A stretch of 64,000 nucleotides of DNA from Ignatzschineria larvae DSM 13226 (GCF_038500265.1 NZ_CP150637.1:831501-895500); one strand, 5' to 3'. Shown: positions 35,298-45,161, counted from the stretch's first letter. Program-made: numbers and translations. Notes: generated by a model from the letters alone, not told the origin.

Positions 35298-37817
35298 CTA
35301 ATTTTCAGAGGTGGTTTTCTTTGTACGACTTTTAGTCGTAGCTGTCGCCTTTGAAGGTGTTTTTGTAGCCGATGCTGTTGTTGCCTTCTTTGTCGTTGCT
35401 TTTTTAGCAGTAGCTTTCTTTGCGGTCGTCTTTTTAGCGGTTGTTTTTTTAGCAGCTGTCGACTTCGCTTCTTTCTTGTCTTCGTCTGCTTTTGCACTCT
35501 TTTTCGTAGTGGCTTTACGTTTTCCTTTTGCAGGTGCTTTTTCAAGCATCTCTTTACACTCTTCAAGCGTCAGTTGTGCAGGATCTTGATCTTTGGGTAC
35601 TTTAGCATTTTTACTACCATCGGTAACATATGGCCCAAAACGACCGTTGATAATCTCAATGGTAACATCCCCATCTTGGAAAGAATTGATAAATTTCGCT
35701 GCTTCTGCTGCTTTATGCGCTTCAACAACTTCTAGTGCTCTTTCGAAAGTGACACTATAAGGATCATCCTCTTTGAGTGATACAAATTTACGTGGGCCAT
35801 ATTGAATATAAGGACCAAAGCGACCGATATTAGCGCGAATATCGTATCCATCTTCCCCTTGACCTAATACGCGAGGTAATCTAAAGAGAGCCATCGCTTC
35901 ATCAAAGGTAATGGTATCAATGCTCTGTCCCGGTAATAGGGAGGCAAAGCGAGGTTTCTCCTCATCATCTTTATCGCCGATCTGTGCAAAAGGCCCGTAG
36001 CGTCCCACTCTTACAGAGACAGGTTTGCCGGTTTTAGGATCTTCACCTAATACTTTAGCTTGAGCGACCTCTGCGCGTGTGACATTCTCTTCAACAAAAT
36101 CACATTGTGCGATAAAAGGTTTCCAAAACTCTTGAAGTAATGGAATCCACTCTTTTTCACCGCGGGAAATTTCATCTAAGCCATCTTCCATCAAAGCGGT
36201 AAATTCATAATCGACAATACGTTTAAATTCCGAACTTAAGAATCGAGAGACAATCTTACCGGTATCTGTGGGGATAAAGCGACGATTATCTAAAATGACA
36301 TATTCTCGTTTCTGTAAAGTTGCAATAATTGAGGCATAGGTTGAAGGGCGACCAATGCCAAACTCTTCCAATGATTTAACTAAGGAAGCTTCAGTATAAC
36401 GAGGCGGTGGTTCTGTAAAGTGTTGATTAGGATTAATCGCTTCTAGATCGATAATATCGCCAGCTTTCATTTCAGGAAGAATACGATCTTCCTCTTTTTG
36501 ATCCTCTTTCTCATCATCCACATCTTCAAGATAGAGGCTCATAAAGCCGGGAAATGCAATGGTTGAGCCTGTGACTCTAAAAGTATGAAGCCCTTTTTCC
36601 CCAAGATCAACGGCGGTTGTATCCATAATGGCAGATTCCATCTGTGAAGCGATTGCCCGCTTCCAAATGAGTTCATATAGACGATATTGATCAGATGTTA
36701 AATACTCTTTAACGGATTCAGGTGTTCTAAAGACAGAGGTAGGGCGAATCGCCTCGTGGGCTTCTTGCGCATTTTTCGCTTTAGTTTTGTACTCACGAAC
36801 TTCTTGAGGAAGATACTCTTTTCCATGTTTGGTGAGAATATATTTGCGAATATCTTCTAGCGCTTCATTTGAGAGCACAACCGAGTCCGTACGCATATAG
36901 GTAATCAGACCAACGGTATCATGGCCAAGGTTAATTCCTTCATAGAGATCTTGTGCTGTACGCATGGTGCGAGAAGTGCTGAATCGCAATTTACGAGAAG
37001 CTTCTTGTTGTAGTGTTGAGGTAGTAAAAGGCGCAGCAGGGTTACGCTTACGTTGTTTCTTCTCAACGTTATAAACGGGAATCGTCTTTCCAAAACGTGC
37101 TTCTAATGTGTTTTGTACTTCGAGGGCGCTTTTCTCATCGGTAAAAGAGAATTGCTCAACTTTTACACCTTGGTATTCTGTCAATTTACCAGAGAATTGA
37201 GCTTTTTCTTTAGCCATATCTGCAAAAATTGACCAATATTCTTGGCTGACAAAAGCATTGATTTCATCTTCGCGCTCTACAATGAGACGAAGTGCAGGCG
37301 ACTGAACACGTCCAGCTGAAAGACCAGGATTGATCTTTTTCCAGAGTAGCGGAGAGAGATTGAAACCCACTAAGTAATCGAGTGCTGTTCGTGCTTGTTG
37401 TGCCTCAACTAAATCCATATCAATTTGTCGTGGATGGGCAACTGCATATTGCACGGCGCTTTTAGTAATCTCATTAAAGACAACGCGACAAACGCTTTTA
37501 CCGGTAAGAGCTCTTTTGCTCTTGAGGTATTCTAAAATATGCCAAGAGATTGCTTCACCTTCTCTATCCGGGTCAGTTGCGAGCATAAGGTTGTCGGCAT
37601 CTTTGAGTGCTTTCTCAATTGCAGCAAGGTGTTTTTTATTTTGTGGGATCACCTCATATTTCATTGCAAACTGATTATCAGGATCTACAGATCCTTGCTT
37701 ACGGACTAAGGCACGCACATGCCCAAAAGAGGCAAGAACTTTGTAGTCTTTGCCGAGATATTTCTCGATGGTTTTCGCTTTGGCGGGCGATTCAACAATA
37801 ACTAATGATTTACTCAT
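35298..37817 (-). CDS. topA: DNA topoisomerase I
   Basis: Type IA topoisomerase that relaxes negative supercoils, 839 residues. TOPRIM motif VIVESPAKAKTIEKYL at the N-terminus, DPDREGEAISWHI near 65 and the active-site Tyr in ITYMRTDSV near 305. The C-terminal region has three GRFGPY/GRYGPF repeats (topoisomerase C-terminal repeat type) and no CxxC zinc ribbons, unlike the E. coli enzyme. It ends in a long Lys-rich tail made of KKTTAKK and KKATTKK units, probably for DNA or polymerase binding. Confidence 0.95.
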   Translation of the reverse strand: MSKSLVIVESPAKAKTIEKYLGKDYKVLASFGHVRALVRKQGSVDPDNQFAMKYEVIPQNKKHLAAIEKALKDADNLMLATDPDREGEAISWHILEYLKSKRALTGKSVCRVVFNEITKSAVQYAVAHPRQIDMDLVEAQQARTALDYLVGFNLSPLLWKKINPGLSAGRVQSPALRLIVEREDEINAFVSQEYWSIFADMAKEKAQFSGKLTEYQGVKVEQFSFTDEKSALEVQNTLEARFGKTIPVYNVEKKQRKRNPAAPFTTSTLQQEASRKLRFSTSRTMRTAQDLYEGINLGHDTVGLITYMRTDSVVLSNEALEDIRKYILTKHGKEYLPQEVREYKTKAKNAQEAHEAIRPTSVFRTPESVKEYLTSDQYRLYELIWKRAIASQMESAIMDTTAVDLGEKGLHTFRVTGSTIAFPGFMSLYLEDVDDEKEDQKEEDRILPEMKAGDIIDLEAINPNQHFTEPPPRYTEASLVKSLEEFGIGRPSTYASIIATLQKREYVILDNRRFIPTDTGKIVSRFLSSEFKRIVDYEFTALMEDGLDEISRGEKEWIPLLQEFWKPFIAQCDFVEENVTRAEVAQAKVLGEDPKTGKPVSVRVGRYGPFAQIGDKDDEEKPRFASLLPGQSIDTITFDEAMALFRLPRVLGQGEDGYDIRANIGRFGPYIQYGPRKFVSLKEDDPYSVTFERALEVVEAHKAAEAAKFINSFQDGDVTIEIINGRFGPYVTDGSKNAKVPKDQDPAQLTLEECKEMLEKAPAKGKRKATTKKSAKADEDKKEAKSTAAKKTTAKKTTAKKATAKKATTKKATTASATKTPSKATATTKSRTKKTTSEN

Positions 37818-38003
37818 CTATATTTTCAACTCTTCCTACGATTAATTGATGCGAATTTTATAGTTCAAAAAGGTTCGGATTTGCTACAATAAGCGATTCA
37901 ATATATTAAAATACTCTTAAAACGAAGTAGTAGTTTGAGTAATTTGTAATAATATTTCAAGCAATCTCTTTAAATTAACAACAAAAGCAGAATTTATATC
38001 ACT
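37818..38003. other. Intergenic region between divergent topA and small ORF
   Basis: AT-rich, no gene. It must contain the minus-strand topA promoter. Confidence 0.35.
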
Positions 38004-38150
38004 ATGTATTACCAAGAAAAAAAACGTAAAAGTCCACTTAAGTGGCTTATTCTCTTAATTGTCATCGCTTTTATTGTATGGGTGATTCTCGATGATACAG
38101 ACAAAGAGAATGAAACAAATCAAATTATTGAAGTGCAATTACCACGATAA
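38004..38150 (+). CDS. Tiny single-pass membrane protein
   Basis: A 48-residue ORF. A basic N-terminus (YYQEKKRKSPLK) is followed by one hydrophobic helix (WLILLIVIAFIVWVIL) and an acidic C-terminal tail (DDTDKENETNQ), a positive-inside layout expected of a real membrane peptide. The ribosome site is weak. It lies alone in an otherwise empty 466-base gap between topA and dgkA on the dgkA strand. Family not recognised. Confidence 0.5.
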   Translation: MYYQEKKRKSPLKWLILLIVIAFIVWVILDDTDKENETNQIIEVQLPR

Positions 38151-38284
38151 AATAACATAGATCTATGGGAAAAGATGCCAAGATTTATTGCATATTTATA
38201 GACAGATTATCTGTTTGTCTACTTTTTACTGCTTAACATAATGTCGAGGTCTTGATCGGCAATGACTAAGGTCGCAAAAGAATC

Positions 38285-38662
38285 ATGAACAATCAGATGA
38301 ATAAACCTAATCGAACCGGTTTAGGGCGAATTATTGCCGCAGGAGGATACTCTTTACGAGGGCTTAAAGCTGCTTTTCAGAGCGAGGCGGCCATTCGGCA
38401 AGAGCTTTTTGCTGCCATATTTCTAGTTCCTTTGGCGTTTTATTTGGCAGATAATGGCATCGAGCTTGCGCTTTTATTAGGAAGCTTAATACTTGTATTT
38501 TTAATGGAGCTGATCAATTCTGCAATTGAGGCGATTGTTGATCGTATTAGTTTTGAACATCACCCGTTATCAGGGCAGGCTAAGGATATTGGTTCCGCAC
38601 TTGTGATGATAGCGATAGTATTGGTGGTTATTGTTTGGGGTGCGATTATTTTTTATCCGTAA
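38285..38662 (+). CDS. dgkA: Diacylglycerol kinase
   Basis: Three-helix inner-membrane kinase of 125 residues that recycles diacylglycerol to phosphatidic acid. The catalytic signature ELINSAIEAIVDRI (Glu, Asn, Glu, Asp) is intact, followed by AKDIGSALVMIAI. Length typical. The ATG at 38285 lacks a strong ribosome site; MNKPNRTG five codons later is an alternative start. Confidence 0.94.
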   Translation: MNNQMNKPNRTGLGRIIAAGGYSLRGLKAAFQSEAAIRQELFAAIFLVPLAFYLADNGIELALLLGSLILVFLMELINSAIEAIVDRISFEHHPLSGQAKDIGSALVMIAIVLVVIVWGAIIFYP

Positions 38663-38677
38663 TTAATTATCGACGAT

Positions 38678-38719
38678 AATTTACAGATATCAATTTACAA
38701 ATATCAATTTACAGATATA
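38678..38719. repeat. 14-bp tandem repeat, three units
   Basis: AATTTACAGATATC, AATTTACAAATATC, AATTTACAGATATA in direct succession between dgkA and tsaD, with two base differences in all. Confidence 0.8.
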
Positions 38720-38783
38720 AAGTCGCCGAAATAAGATTTGGTGTAATAAGATTCATTAATTAAAAAAGATAAAGAGGCAGATT

Positions 38784-39797
38784 GTGATTGTATTGGGAAT
38801 AGAGAGCTCGTGCGATGAGACTGGTGTGGCAATTTATAGCGGTGAAAAAGGGCTGTTGGCACATCAATTATATTCACAAATAAAGTTACATGCGCAGTAT
38901 GGTGGGGTTGTGCCTGAGCTTGCTTCTCGGGATCATATTCGTAAGCTGCCTTTGCTAGTGAATGCCGCATTAAAAGAAGCAGGAGTTGATTTTTCGGATC
39001 TCGAGGGGATCGCTTTTACAAGAGGACCTGGATTGATTGGTGCGCTGATGGTAGGCGCTACTTATTCTGAAGGGCTTGGTCTAGCGCTTGATATCCCGAT
39101 ATTAGGTGTGAATCACATGGAAGCTCACTTAATGGCGGTAATGTTAGAGGTGGACAAACCTTCTTATCCTTTTGTGACGCTTTTAGTCTCTGGTGGACAT
39201 ACACAATTAGTATTAGTAAAAGCATTTGGAGATTACGAACTATTAGGTGAAAGCTTAGATGATGCCGTTGGTGAGGCTTTTGATAAGACCGCAAAAATTA
39301 TGGGATTACCTTATCCTGGTGGGCCTGAATTGGCGAAACTTGCAGAAAATGGGGATCCGGAGCGATATGCATTTCCAAGACCGATGTTGAATCGCCCAGG
39401 ACTTGAATTTAGCTTTAGTGGTATTAAGACAAAAGCATTATTGACAATTGAGTCAGCCACAGAAGCAGACTATCCTGATATTGCCGCAAGCTTTCAAGCA
39501 GCCTTGATTGATACTTTGATTCAGAAATCTTTAAGAGCCTTAAAGCAGACCGGTGCTGCGGCTTTAGTGGTATCTGGTGGGGTAGGTGCGAATCAATATT
39601 TGCGTTCTGAATTGCGCCGGTTATCTGAGTTAGGGCGCTTTAAAGTCTATTTTCCAAGATCTGAGTTTTGTACTGATAATGGTGCGATGGTGGCTTATCT
39701 AGGACATGAGCGCCTGTCTCGTGGAGAAAAGAGTGAGCAAATTCAGCTGGTAGCACGTTGGCCCATCGATCAGGTGACCAATCAAGTGGTTGCCTGA
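38784..39797 (+). CDS. tsaD: tRNA N6-adenosine threonylcarbamoyltransferase
   Basis: Catalytic subunit for t6A37 modification of ANN-decoding tRNAs, 337 residues. ASKHA fold with [14 protein letters not shown] at the N-terminus, the metal-binding HMEAH near residue 110 and [10 protein letters not shown]. The ORF uses a GTG at 38784 (context AGAGGCAGATT before GTG). Essential and full length; precedes the dGTPase by 42 bases. Confidence 0.96.
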   Translation: MIVLGIESSCDETGVAIYSGEKGLLAHQLYSQIKLHAQYGGVVPELASRDHIRKLPLLVNAALKEAGVDFSDLEGIAFTRGPGLIGALMVGATYSEGLGLALDIPILGVNHMEAHLMAVMLEVDKPSYPFVTLLVSGGHTQLVLVKAFGDYELLGESLDDAVGEAFDKTAKIMGLPYPGGPELAKLAENGDPERYAFPRPMLNRPGLEFSFSGIKTKALLTIESATEADYPDIAASFQAALIDTLIQKSLRALKQTGAAALVVSGGVGANQYLRSELRRLSELGRFKVYFPRSEFCTDNGAMVAYLGHERLSRGEKSEQIQLVARWPIDQVTNQVVA

Positions 39798-39839
39798 TAT
39801 TGATATCTGGATATTGATAGTTTAAGGAGTAATGAAATT

Positions 39840-41201
39840 ATGGCAAATGCTTATTTGGCTCAAAGATGGCAAATGCTTTTGCCACAAACACGTTTAGGTG
39901 TTCAACAGGCTAAACCCCAAGATTATCGAACTAACTTTCAGAAAGATTTTGACCGGTTAATTTTTTCGGCTTCATTTCGTCGTCTACAAGATAAAACACA
40001 AGTATTTCCGCTCGCTCAAACAGATTATGTTCGTACTCGGTTAACACACAGCTTAGAGGTAAGTAGTGTATGTAGAAGTTTAGGGACTCTACTTGGTGAG
40101 CATCTTATTAAGTCTGAAAGGATCAACAATCTTACGCCGGCGGATTTAGGGGCTATTCTAGCTGCGGGTGCATTAGCGCATGATATCGGCAATCCCCCCT
40201 TTGGACACGCCGGTGAAGAGGCAATTAGCCGTTTTTTTAAAAGAAACCCGGTCGGTATCGAAGTTATCAAATCTATGGCATCAGAAGAGCAAGCTGACTT
40301 ATTGTCATTTGAAGGTAATGCACAAGCTTTTAGAGTACTGACGAAATTGCAAAATATCGATAATATTGGTGGTTTGCAGTTATCACTGCCAGTATTGGCA
40401 TCTATTATGAAGTATCCTTGCGCCAGTAGTCATAAGCCACAAGAGAAGCATATTGCCTTTAAAAAATATAATTATTTTCAGTCAGAAAAAACGTTATTTG
40501 CGACAGTTGCTGATCAATGTGGTATGAAACAGTATTCGGGGTTAGAGGGGGTATGGTATCGGCACCCTTTGACCTATTTATTGGAAGCTGCTGATGATAT
40601 CTGTTATCACCTAGTGGATTTAGAAGATGCGTATCGTTTGAAATTAATTTCAAGTGAAGAAATTACCCATTTTCTAGAGCGCTTAATTACGGTCACAAGG
40701 CCTTTACCAGAGAGCAAATTAAATAGTATTGGCCGGACAAAAGATCGCGTGGAATATTTGCGTGCTTTTACCATTGGTCTACTGATTGATCGGGTGATGG
40801 AAGCCTTTATTGCTAATGAAACAAAAATTATTGAAGGAAAGTTAACCCAACCACTGTTAGATTTGATTCCTGAGGCTGCAGTATTACAAGAGATCAAAAC
40901 TTATTCACAGGAGTATATTTACCATTCAGATTCTGTGTTGAAAGTAGGGATTGCCGGGTTCAAAGTTATAGATACATTGCTAGAGGCTTTTGTGGATGCG
41001 GTAGAGCAGGGTGTAGAAAGTGGATCTAGATCAAAAATGTTGTTGAAATTTTTGCCAGATCAATTTTTTGAAAAAAATCGTAGTATTAGTGAAAATCCTT
41101 ACTTGCGTGTACAGAGAGTTACTGATTTTGTTTCTGGAATGACAGATCGATATGCGGTAAAAGTATTTAAAATGATTACGGGGGTTGATTTGCCTGTATA
41201 A
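39840..41201 (+). CDS. dgt: Deoxyguanosinetriphosphate triphosphohydrolase-like protein
   Basis: HD-domain dNTP triphosphohydrolase, 453 residues. Metal ligands are in RLTHSLEVSS, ALAHDIGNPPFGHAGEE and LEAADDICYHLVDLEDA, the family motif SFRRLQDKTQVFP is near residue 45, and FEGNAQAFR is present. It converts dGTP (or other dNTPs) to the nucleoside and tripolyphosphate. AAGGAG lies 8 bases upstream. Probably cotranscribed with tsaD. Confidence 0.92.
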   Translation: MANAYLAQRWQMLLPQTRLGVQQAKPQDYRTNFQKDFDRLIFSASFRRLQDKTQVFPLAQTDYVRTRLTHSLEVSSVCRSLGTLLGEHLIKSERINNLTPADLGAILAAGALAHDIGNPPFGHAGEEAISRFFKRNPVGIEVIKSMASEEQADLLSFEGNAQAFRVLTKLQNIDNIGGLQLSLPVLASIMKYPCASSHKPQEKHIAFKKYNYFQSEKTLFATVADQCGMKQYSGLEGVWYRHPLTYLLEAADDICYHLVDLEDAYRLKLISSEEITHFLERLITVTRPLPESKLNSIGRTKDRVEYLRAFTIGLLIDRVMEAFIANETKIIEGKLTQPLLDLIPEAAVLQEIKTYSQEYIYHSDSVLKVGIAGFKVIDTLLEAFVDAVEQGVESGSRSKMLLKFLPDQFFEKNRSISENPYLRVQRVTDFVSGMTDRYAVKVFKMITGVDLPV

Positions 41202-41281
41202 CTCTTGTTTAATATGCGCTATTACTGAAAGGTATTGTTATTAATAGTATCGAGAGTTTGGCTGTAGTTGGGGTTTAATTC

Positions 41282-41295
41282 TTGACAGATATCAA
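41282..41295 (+). promoter_or_regulatory. FNR/ANR box upstream of ccoNOQP
   Basis: TTGACAGATATCAA matches the TTGAT-N4-ATCAA consensus at 9 of 10 positions. A TGTAATAT extended -10 at 41315-41322 would place the start site near 41330, so the box centre lies at about -41.5, the classic class II activating position. Oxygen-limited induction of the oxidase is the expected outcome. Confidence 0.8.
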
Positions 41296-41388
41296 GACAT
41301 AACTACTTGATTCTTGTAATATGAGAGTTTAAGTAATATTAGAATGGGATGCATTTATATATGATGTTTATTAACTTTTGGGGGAACT

Positions 41389-42846
41389 ATGGGACAAAGC
41401 AATAGTCTTCATGATCATTATGAGTATGGGGTAATCCGAGGGCTCGTAATGAGTACTCTGCTTTTCGGAGCATTCGGATTATCTGCAGGGCTATGGGCAG
41501 CGCTTGAGTTGACTTGGCCTGTTTTTAACTTTGATTTGCCAGGATTAACTTTTGGTCGATTAAGACCTGTTCATACAACGCTTGTTATCTTTGGTATGGG
41601 TGGCTCAGCATTGATCGCAACATCATTCTATGTTGTACAGAGAACATGTCAGGTTCGTTTAGCATATCCAGTGTTAGCTTATATTGTGTGGATTGGTTGG
41701 ACGGTCATCTTTATTCTTGTGCCTATTAGCTACATGATGGGCTATACTCAAGGTAAAGAGTATGCTGAGTTTGAATGGATTTTTGACTGGGCTGTTGCGG
41801 TCATTTGGTTGATTTATTTCTTCGTTTATGTCACTACGGTTCTTCGTCGTAAACAGAAGCATATCTATGTTGCCAACTGGTTCTACCTTGCATTTATCCT
41901 TGCAACCACACTTCTTCATGTATTTAATAACATCTCAATTCCGGTATTTGGTGCAGAAGGCCTTAAATCATATAACGTATTCAGCGGTATGCAGGATGCA
42001 ATGGTTCAATGGTGGTATGGTCATAATGCGGTAGGATTTATCTTAACAGTTGCGTTTCTTGGTATGATGTACTACTTCGTACCTAAAGAAGCGGGGCGCC
42101 CGATCTATTCATATCGCCTTTCAATTGTTCACTTCTGGGCACTAACGTTCCTCTATATGTGGGCGGGTGCACACCATCTTCATTGGACATCACTTCCTGA
42201 CTGGGTGTCATCGCTTTCAGCGACATTCTCGATCATTCTATTGCTTCCATCGTGGGGGGGTATGATCAATGGTATTATGACCCTTTCTGGTGCATGGGAT
42301 AGTATTCGTACAAATCCAATTATTCGCTTCATGGTGGTTTCTCTCTCATTCTATGGTATGAGTACTTTTGAAGGTCCATTAATGAGTTTGCGTTCTGTAA
42401 ATGCCTTATCACACTATACTGACTGGACCATTGGTCACGTTCATGCGGGCGCTTTAGGTTGGGTTGCAATGATTACTTTCGGATCGCTCTATCACATGGT
42501 TCCACGTATCTTTGGTGGTAAAATTTATAGCGAAAAACTAATCTTTGCACACTTCTGGTTAGCAACTATTGGTATTGTTATTTACATTGTTTCTCTTTGG
42601 GTTGCAGGTATTGGTCAAGGTATGATGCTTCGTGCATTTAACCCTGAATACGGTACATTAGCTTACGAATTTATCGAAACAGTGAAATTCATGCATACAC
42701 CATATATTTTCCGAGCAATTGGTGGTGGTCTATTCTTATTGGGCGCGGTTATTATGATCTTCAACTTCATTATGACTATGATCATCGGATCACGCGCACA
42801 AGCAGATAGCAATGCGATGATTCCTGATGCAAGAGCTCATGCTTAA
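41389..42846 (+). CDS. ccoN: cbb3-type cytochrome c oxidase subunit I
   Basis: Catalytic haem-copper subunit of the high-affinity oxidase, 485 residues with about 12 helices. Haem and CuB histidines are in PVHTTLVIFG, WWYGHNAVGF, GAHHLHWTSLPDW and WTIGHVHAGALGWV, YHMVPRIFG is also present. GGGGGAACT precedes the ATG. First gene of ccoNOQP, behind an FNR box. Confidence 0.96.
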   Translation: MGQSNSLHDHYEYGVIRGLVMSTLLFGAFGLSAGLWAALELTWPVFNFDLPGLTFGRLRPVHTTLVIFGMGGSALIATSFYVVQRTCQVRLAYPVLAYIVWIGWTVIFILVPISYMMGYTQGKEYAEFEWIFDWAVAVIWLIYFFVYVTTVLRRKQKHIYVANWFYLAFILATTLLHVFNNISIPVFGAEGLKSYNVFSGMQDAMVQWWYGHNAVGFILTVAFLGMMYYFVPKEAGRPIYSYRLSIVHFWALTFLYMWAGAHHLHWTSLPDWVSSLSATFSIILLLPSWGGMINGIMTLSGAWDSIRTNPIIRFMVVSLSFYGMSTFEGPLMSLRSVNALSHYTDWTIGHVHAGALGWVAMITFGSLYHMVPRIFGGKIYSEKLIFAHFWLATIGIVIYIVSLWVAGIGQGMMLRAFNPEYGTLAYEFIETVKFMHTPYIFRAIGGGLFLLGAVIMIFNFIMTMIIGSRAQADSNAMIPDARAHA

Positions 42847-42862
42847 TAGGAGAAAACATTAA

Positions 42863-43690
42863 ATGATTAAACATGAACGTTTAGAAAAAAATACCGGTCT
42901 TCTACTCCTTTTTACATTAGTAGTTATTAGTATCGGTGGTCTCATTGAGATTGTTCCACTTTTCTATATCGATGGCTCTGTTGAGGAAGTCAAGAAAAAT
43001 ATCACAGAAGTAAAACTCGATGAGAAACGTCAACCTGTCTTAGATGAAAATGGTAATGCAGTAATGGTGACTCGTGAAGTTGATGCGATTCGCCCTTACA
43101 CGCCACTTGAGTTCTTAGGTCGTAACATTTACGTTGCAGAAGGTTGTTATAACTGTCACTCACAACAAATTCGTCCTATGCAAGATGAGTATGAGCGTTA
43201 TGGGCACTACTCACTTGCGGCTGAGTCGCAATTTGATAAACCATTCCAATGGGGTTCACGTCGTATCGGGCCTGATTTAGCCCGTGTAGGTGGTAAAATG
43301 GATAATCAGTGGCATGTTGACCACTTAGTAAATCCTAAAAGCCGAGTGCCTGCTTCAATCATGCCTAAATATCCATGGTTATTAGAGGAAGATCTCTACT
43401 ATGCAGATATCAAAGCACAAATGAATGCGGCGCGTATTGCGGGTATTCCTTACTCTAAAACAGAGGAAGAGTATCAAGCGAATATTGAGCGTTTCGGTGT
43501 CGATGTAGCAAATATGCTCGTTATTGACTTAGCTGCACAAAATCTTGAAGCACAAGCAGCAGCAGGTAACTACGACATGAATCCTTCACGCTTGACTAAG
43601 ATGGATGCACTCATTGCTTACCTACAAGTATTAGGTACGATGGTTGAGTTCAAAGAAGATCAAGGTATCGAATTTAGTGAATTCCGTTAA
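42863..43690 (+). CDS. ccoO: cbb3-type cytochrome c oxidase subunit II (monohaem cytochrome c)
   Basis: Membrane-anchored c-type cytochrome, 275 residues. The N-terminal helix (LLLLFTLVVISIGGLIEI) is followed by haem motif GCYNCHSQQIRPM near residue 95 and an axial Met in ASIMPKYPWL. A charged insertion between the helix and the haem motif (residues 40-72, KLDEKRQPVLDENGN) makes it longer than many CcoO proteins. GGAG precedes the ATG; 16 bases after ccoN. Confidence 0.95.
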   Translation: MIKHERLEKNTGLLLLFTLVVISIGGLIEIVPLFYIDGSVEEVKKNITEVKLDEKRQPVLDENGNAVMVTREVDAIRPYTPLEFLGRNIYVAEGCYNCHSQQIRPMQDEYERYGHYSLAAESQFDKPFQWGSRRIGPDLARVGGKMDNQWHVDHLVNPKSRVPASIMPKYPWLLEEDLYYADIKAQMNAARIAGIPYSKTEEEYQANIERFGVDVANMLVIDLAAQNLEAQAAAGNYDMNPSRLTKMDALIAYLQVLGTMVEFKEDQGIEFSEFR

Positions 43691-43749
43691 TTTATAGTTA
43701 ATTTGTAGTTAACTTATAAAGCATTATAAAGTTTTAAGGAGAGTGTACG

Positions 43750-43977
43750 ATGATGGACATTTTAAATTGGTTTACTGATTTAGGTAACAGTAAGACATTA
43801 GCCGCAGTTATCTTTTTTGTGACATTTATTGGGATCATCATCTACACTTTTACCGGAAAAGCGCGGAAAGAACGGTTTGATGAATATCGATATATTCCAT
43901 TTATGGATGATGAAGAGTTTATTTTTGATCGCAAAGAATCTAAAGAGCAGAAAGATCAAGAATCTCAAGAGAAATAA
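43750..43977 (+). CDS. ccoQ: cbb3-type oxidase small subunit CcoQ
   Basis: 75 residues with one hydrophobic helix (TLAAVIFFVTFIGIIIYTF) and a charged cytosolic tail (KARKERFDEYRYIPFMDDEE), the usual layout of CcoQ, which helps stabilise the complex. AAGGAGAG precedes the ATG. Between ccoO and ccoP, as in other cco operons. Confidence 0.9.
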   Translation: MMDILNWFTDLGNSKTLAAVIFFVTFIGIIIYTFTGKARKERFDEYRYIPFMDDEEFIFDRKESKEQKDQESQEK

Positions 43978-44020
43978 TAGAACCACTCTTCATGATCAAA
44001 ATGATTGAGGAATACAAATA

Positions 44021-45061
44021 ATGAGTGATAACACAAATAAGAAAGATTTAGAGAACTTAGAGACCGAAACCACTGGTCACGTGTGGGATGGTGATCTTCA
44101 AGAATATAATAATCCTCTCCCAAGATGGTGGCTCTATGCCTTCTATGGCACCATTATCTTTGCAATAGGGTATTGGATTCTTTTTCCTACTTGGCCAATC
44201 GGGGATGGTTATACTAAAGGGGTTTATAAAGTTGAAATTGAACGTCCTGTAGTACAACAATCTGGTGATGCTTTAGTGAATGCTGAAGATGCTGATAATG
44301 CGCCAATGGAGAAAGTTAAGGTTCACTGGACAACACGTTCACGTCTTGTTCATGAATTACAATCTTCACCAGAAGCTTTAAAACGCCATGAACATTTCTC
44401 TGAGTTAATGGAGAAAACAGAAGCTGAAATTATTAATGATCCTAATATGATTAAGTTTGCACAAAATGCAGGTAAAACGCTATTTGCTGATAACTGTGCA
44501 ACGTGTCATGGCCCACAAGCAGAAGGGGTTATTGGTATGTATCCAAACCTTAACGATGATAACTGGTTATGGGGTGGAACATTAGCGCGTATCGAAGAGA
44601 CTATCACAAAAGGTCGTCGGGGTAACATGCCTGCTGGTAAGTTAACGATGACACCGAATGAGATCGAAGATGTTGCCAAATATGTTTTAACTTTATCAAA
44701 TAACTATACCCCTGATGAAGCGACTTCAAGAGGTGAGGAGTTATTCTTTGGTAAAGGGGCATGTTTTACTTGTCACGTAGACTTCACCAAAGATCCACGT
44801 AAAGCACAAGGTAACCCACTTTTAGGGGCACCTAACTTAACAGATCAAATTTGGGAAATTGTGGATATCAACTCTAAAAATACACCTGAAGAGAAAGTAG
44901 CAGCGATTATTCCACAAATTCGTGATGGGGTAGATCCTGCAACAACACATCGTGTGATGCCCGCTTGGGAATCTCGTTTAACACCTGAACAAATTCGTGC
45001 ATTAGCTGTTTATGTTCATCAGTTAGGGGGTGGGGTTGTTCCTGCTGAAGCTAGTAAGTAA
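44021..45061 (+). CDS. ccoP: cbb3-type cytochrome c oxidase subunit III (dihaem cytochrome c)
   Basis: 346 residues. Starts with the CcoP N-terminal domain (TTGHVWDGDLQEYNNPLPRW) and one helix, followed by two c-type haem sites, NCATCHGP and ACFTCHVD, and Met ligands in RRGNMPAGK and HRVMPAWE. Passes electrons from cytochrome c to CcoO/CcoN. An intrinsic terminator follows. Confidence 0.96.
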   Translation: MSDNTNKKDLENLETETTGHVWDGDLQEYNNPLPRWWLYAFYGTIIFAIGYWILFPTWPIGDGYTKGVYKVEIERPVVQQSGDALVNAEDADNAPMEKVKVHWTTRSRLVHELQSSPEALKRHEHFSELMEKTEAEIINDPNMIKFAQNAGKTLFADNCATCHGPQAEGVIGMYPNLNDDNWLWGGTLARIEETITKGRRGNMPAGKLTMTPNEIEDVAKYVLTLSNNYTPDEATSRGEELFFGKGACFTCHVDFTKDPRKAQGNPLLGAPNLTDQIWEIVDINSKNTPEEKVAAIIPQIRDGVDPATTHRVMPAWESRLTPEQIRALAVYVHQLGGGVVPAEASK

Positions 45062-45122
45062 TAGATCTAGTTGATAAAAATATCATAAACATCGTAGGTA
45101 TCGATGATAATTAAATAAATAG

Positions 45123-45151
45123 ACGCCCTTTGGAGTAAAAGGGCGTTTTTT
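45123..45151 (+). terminator. Terminator after ccoNOQP
   Basis: ACGCCCTTT (45123-45131), 6-base loop, AAAGGGCGT followed by T: ends the oxidase operon before the assembly genes. Confidence 0.9.
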
Positions 45152-45161
45152 ATATACTCAC

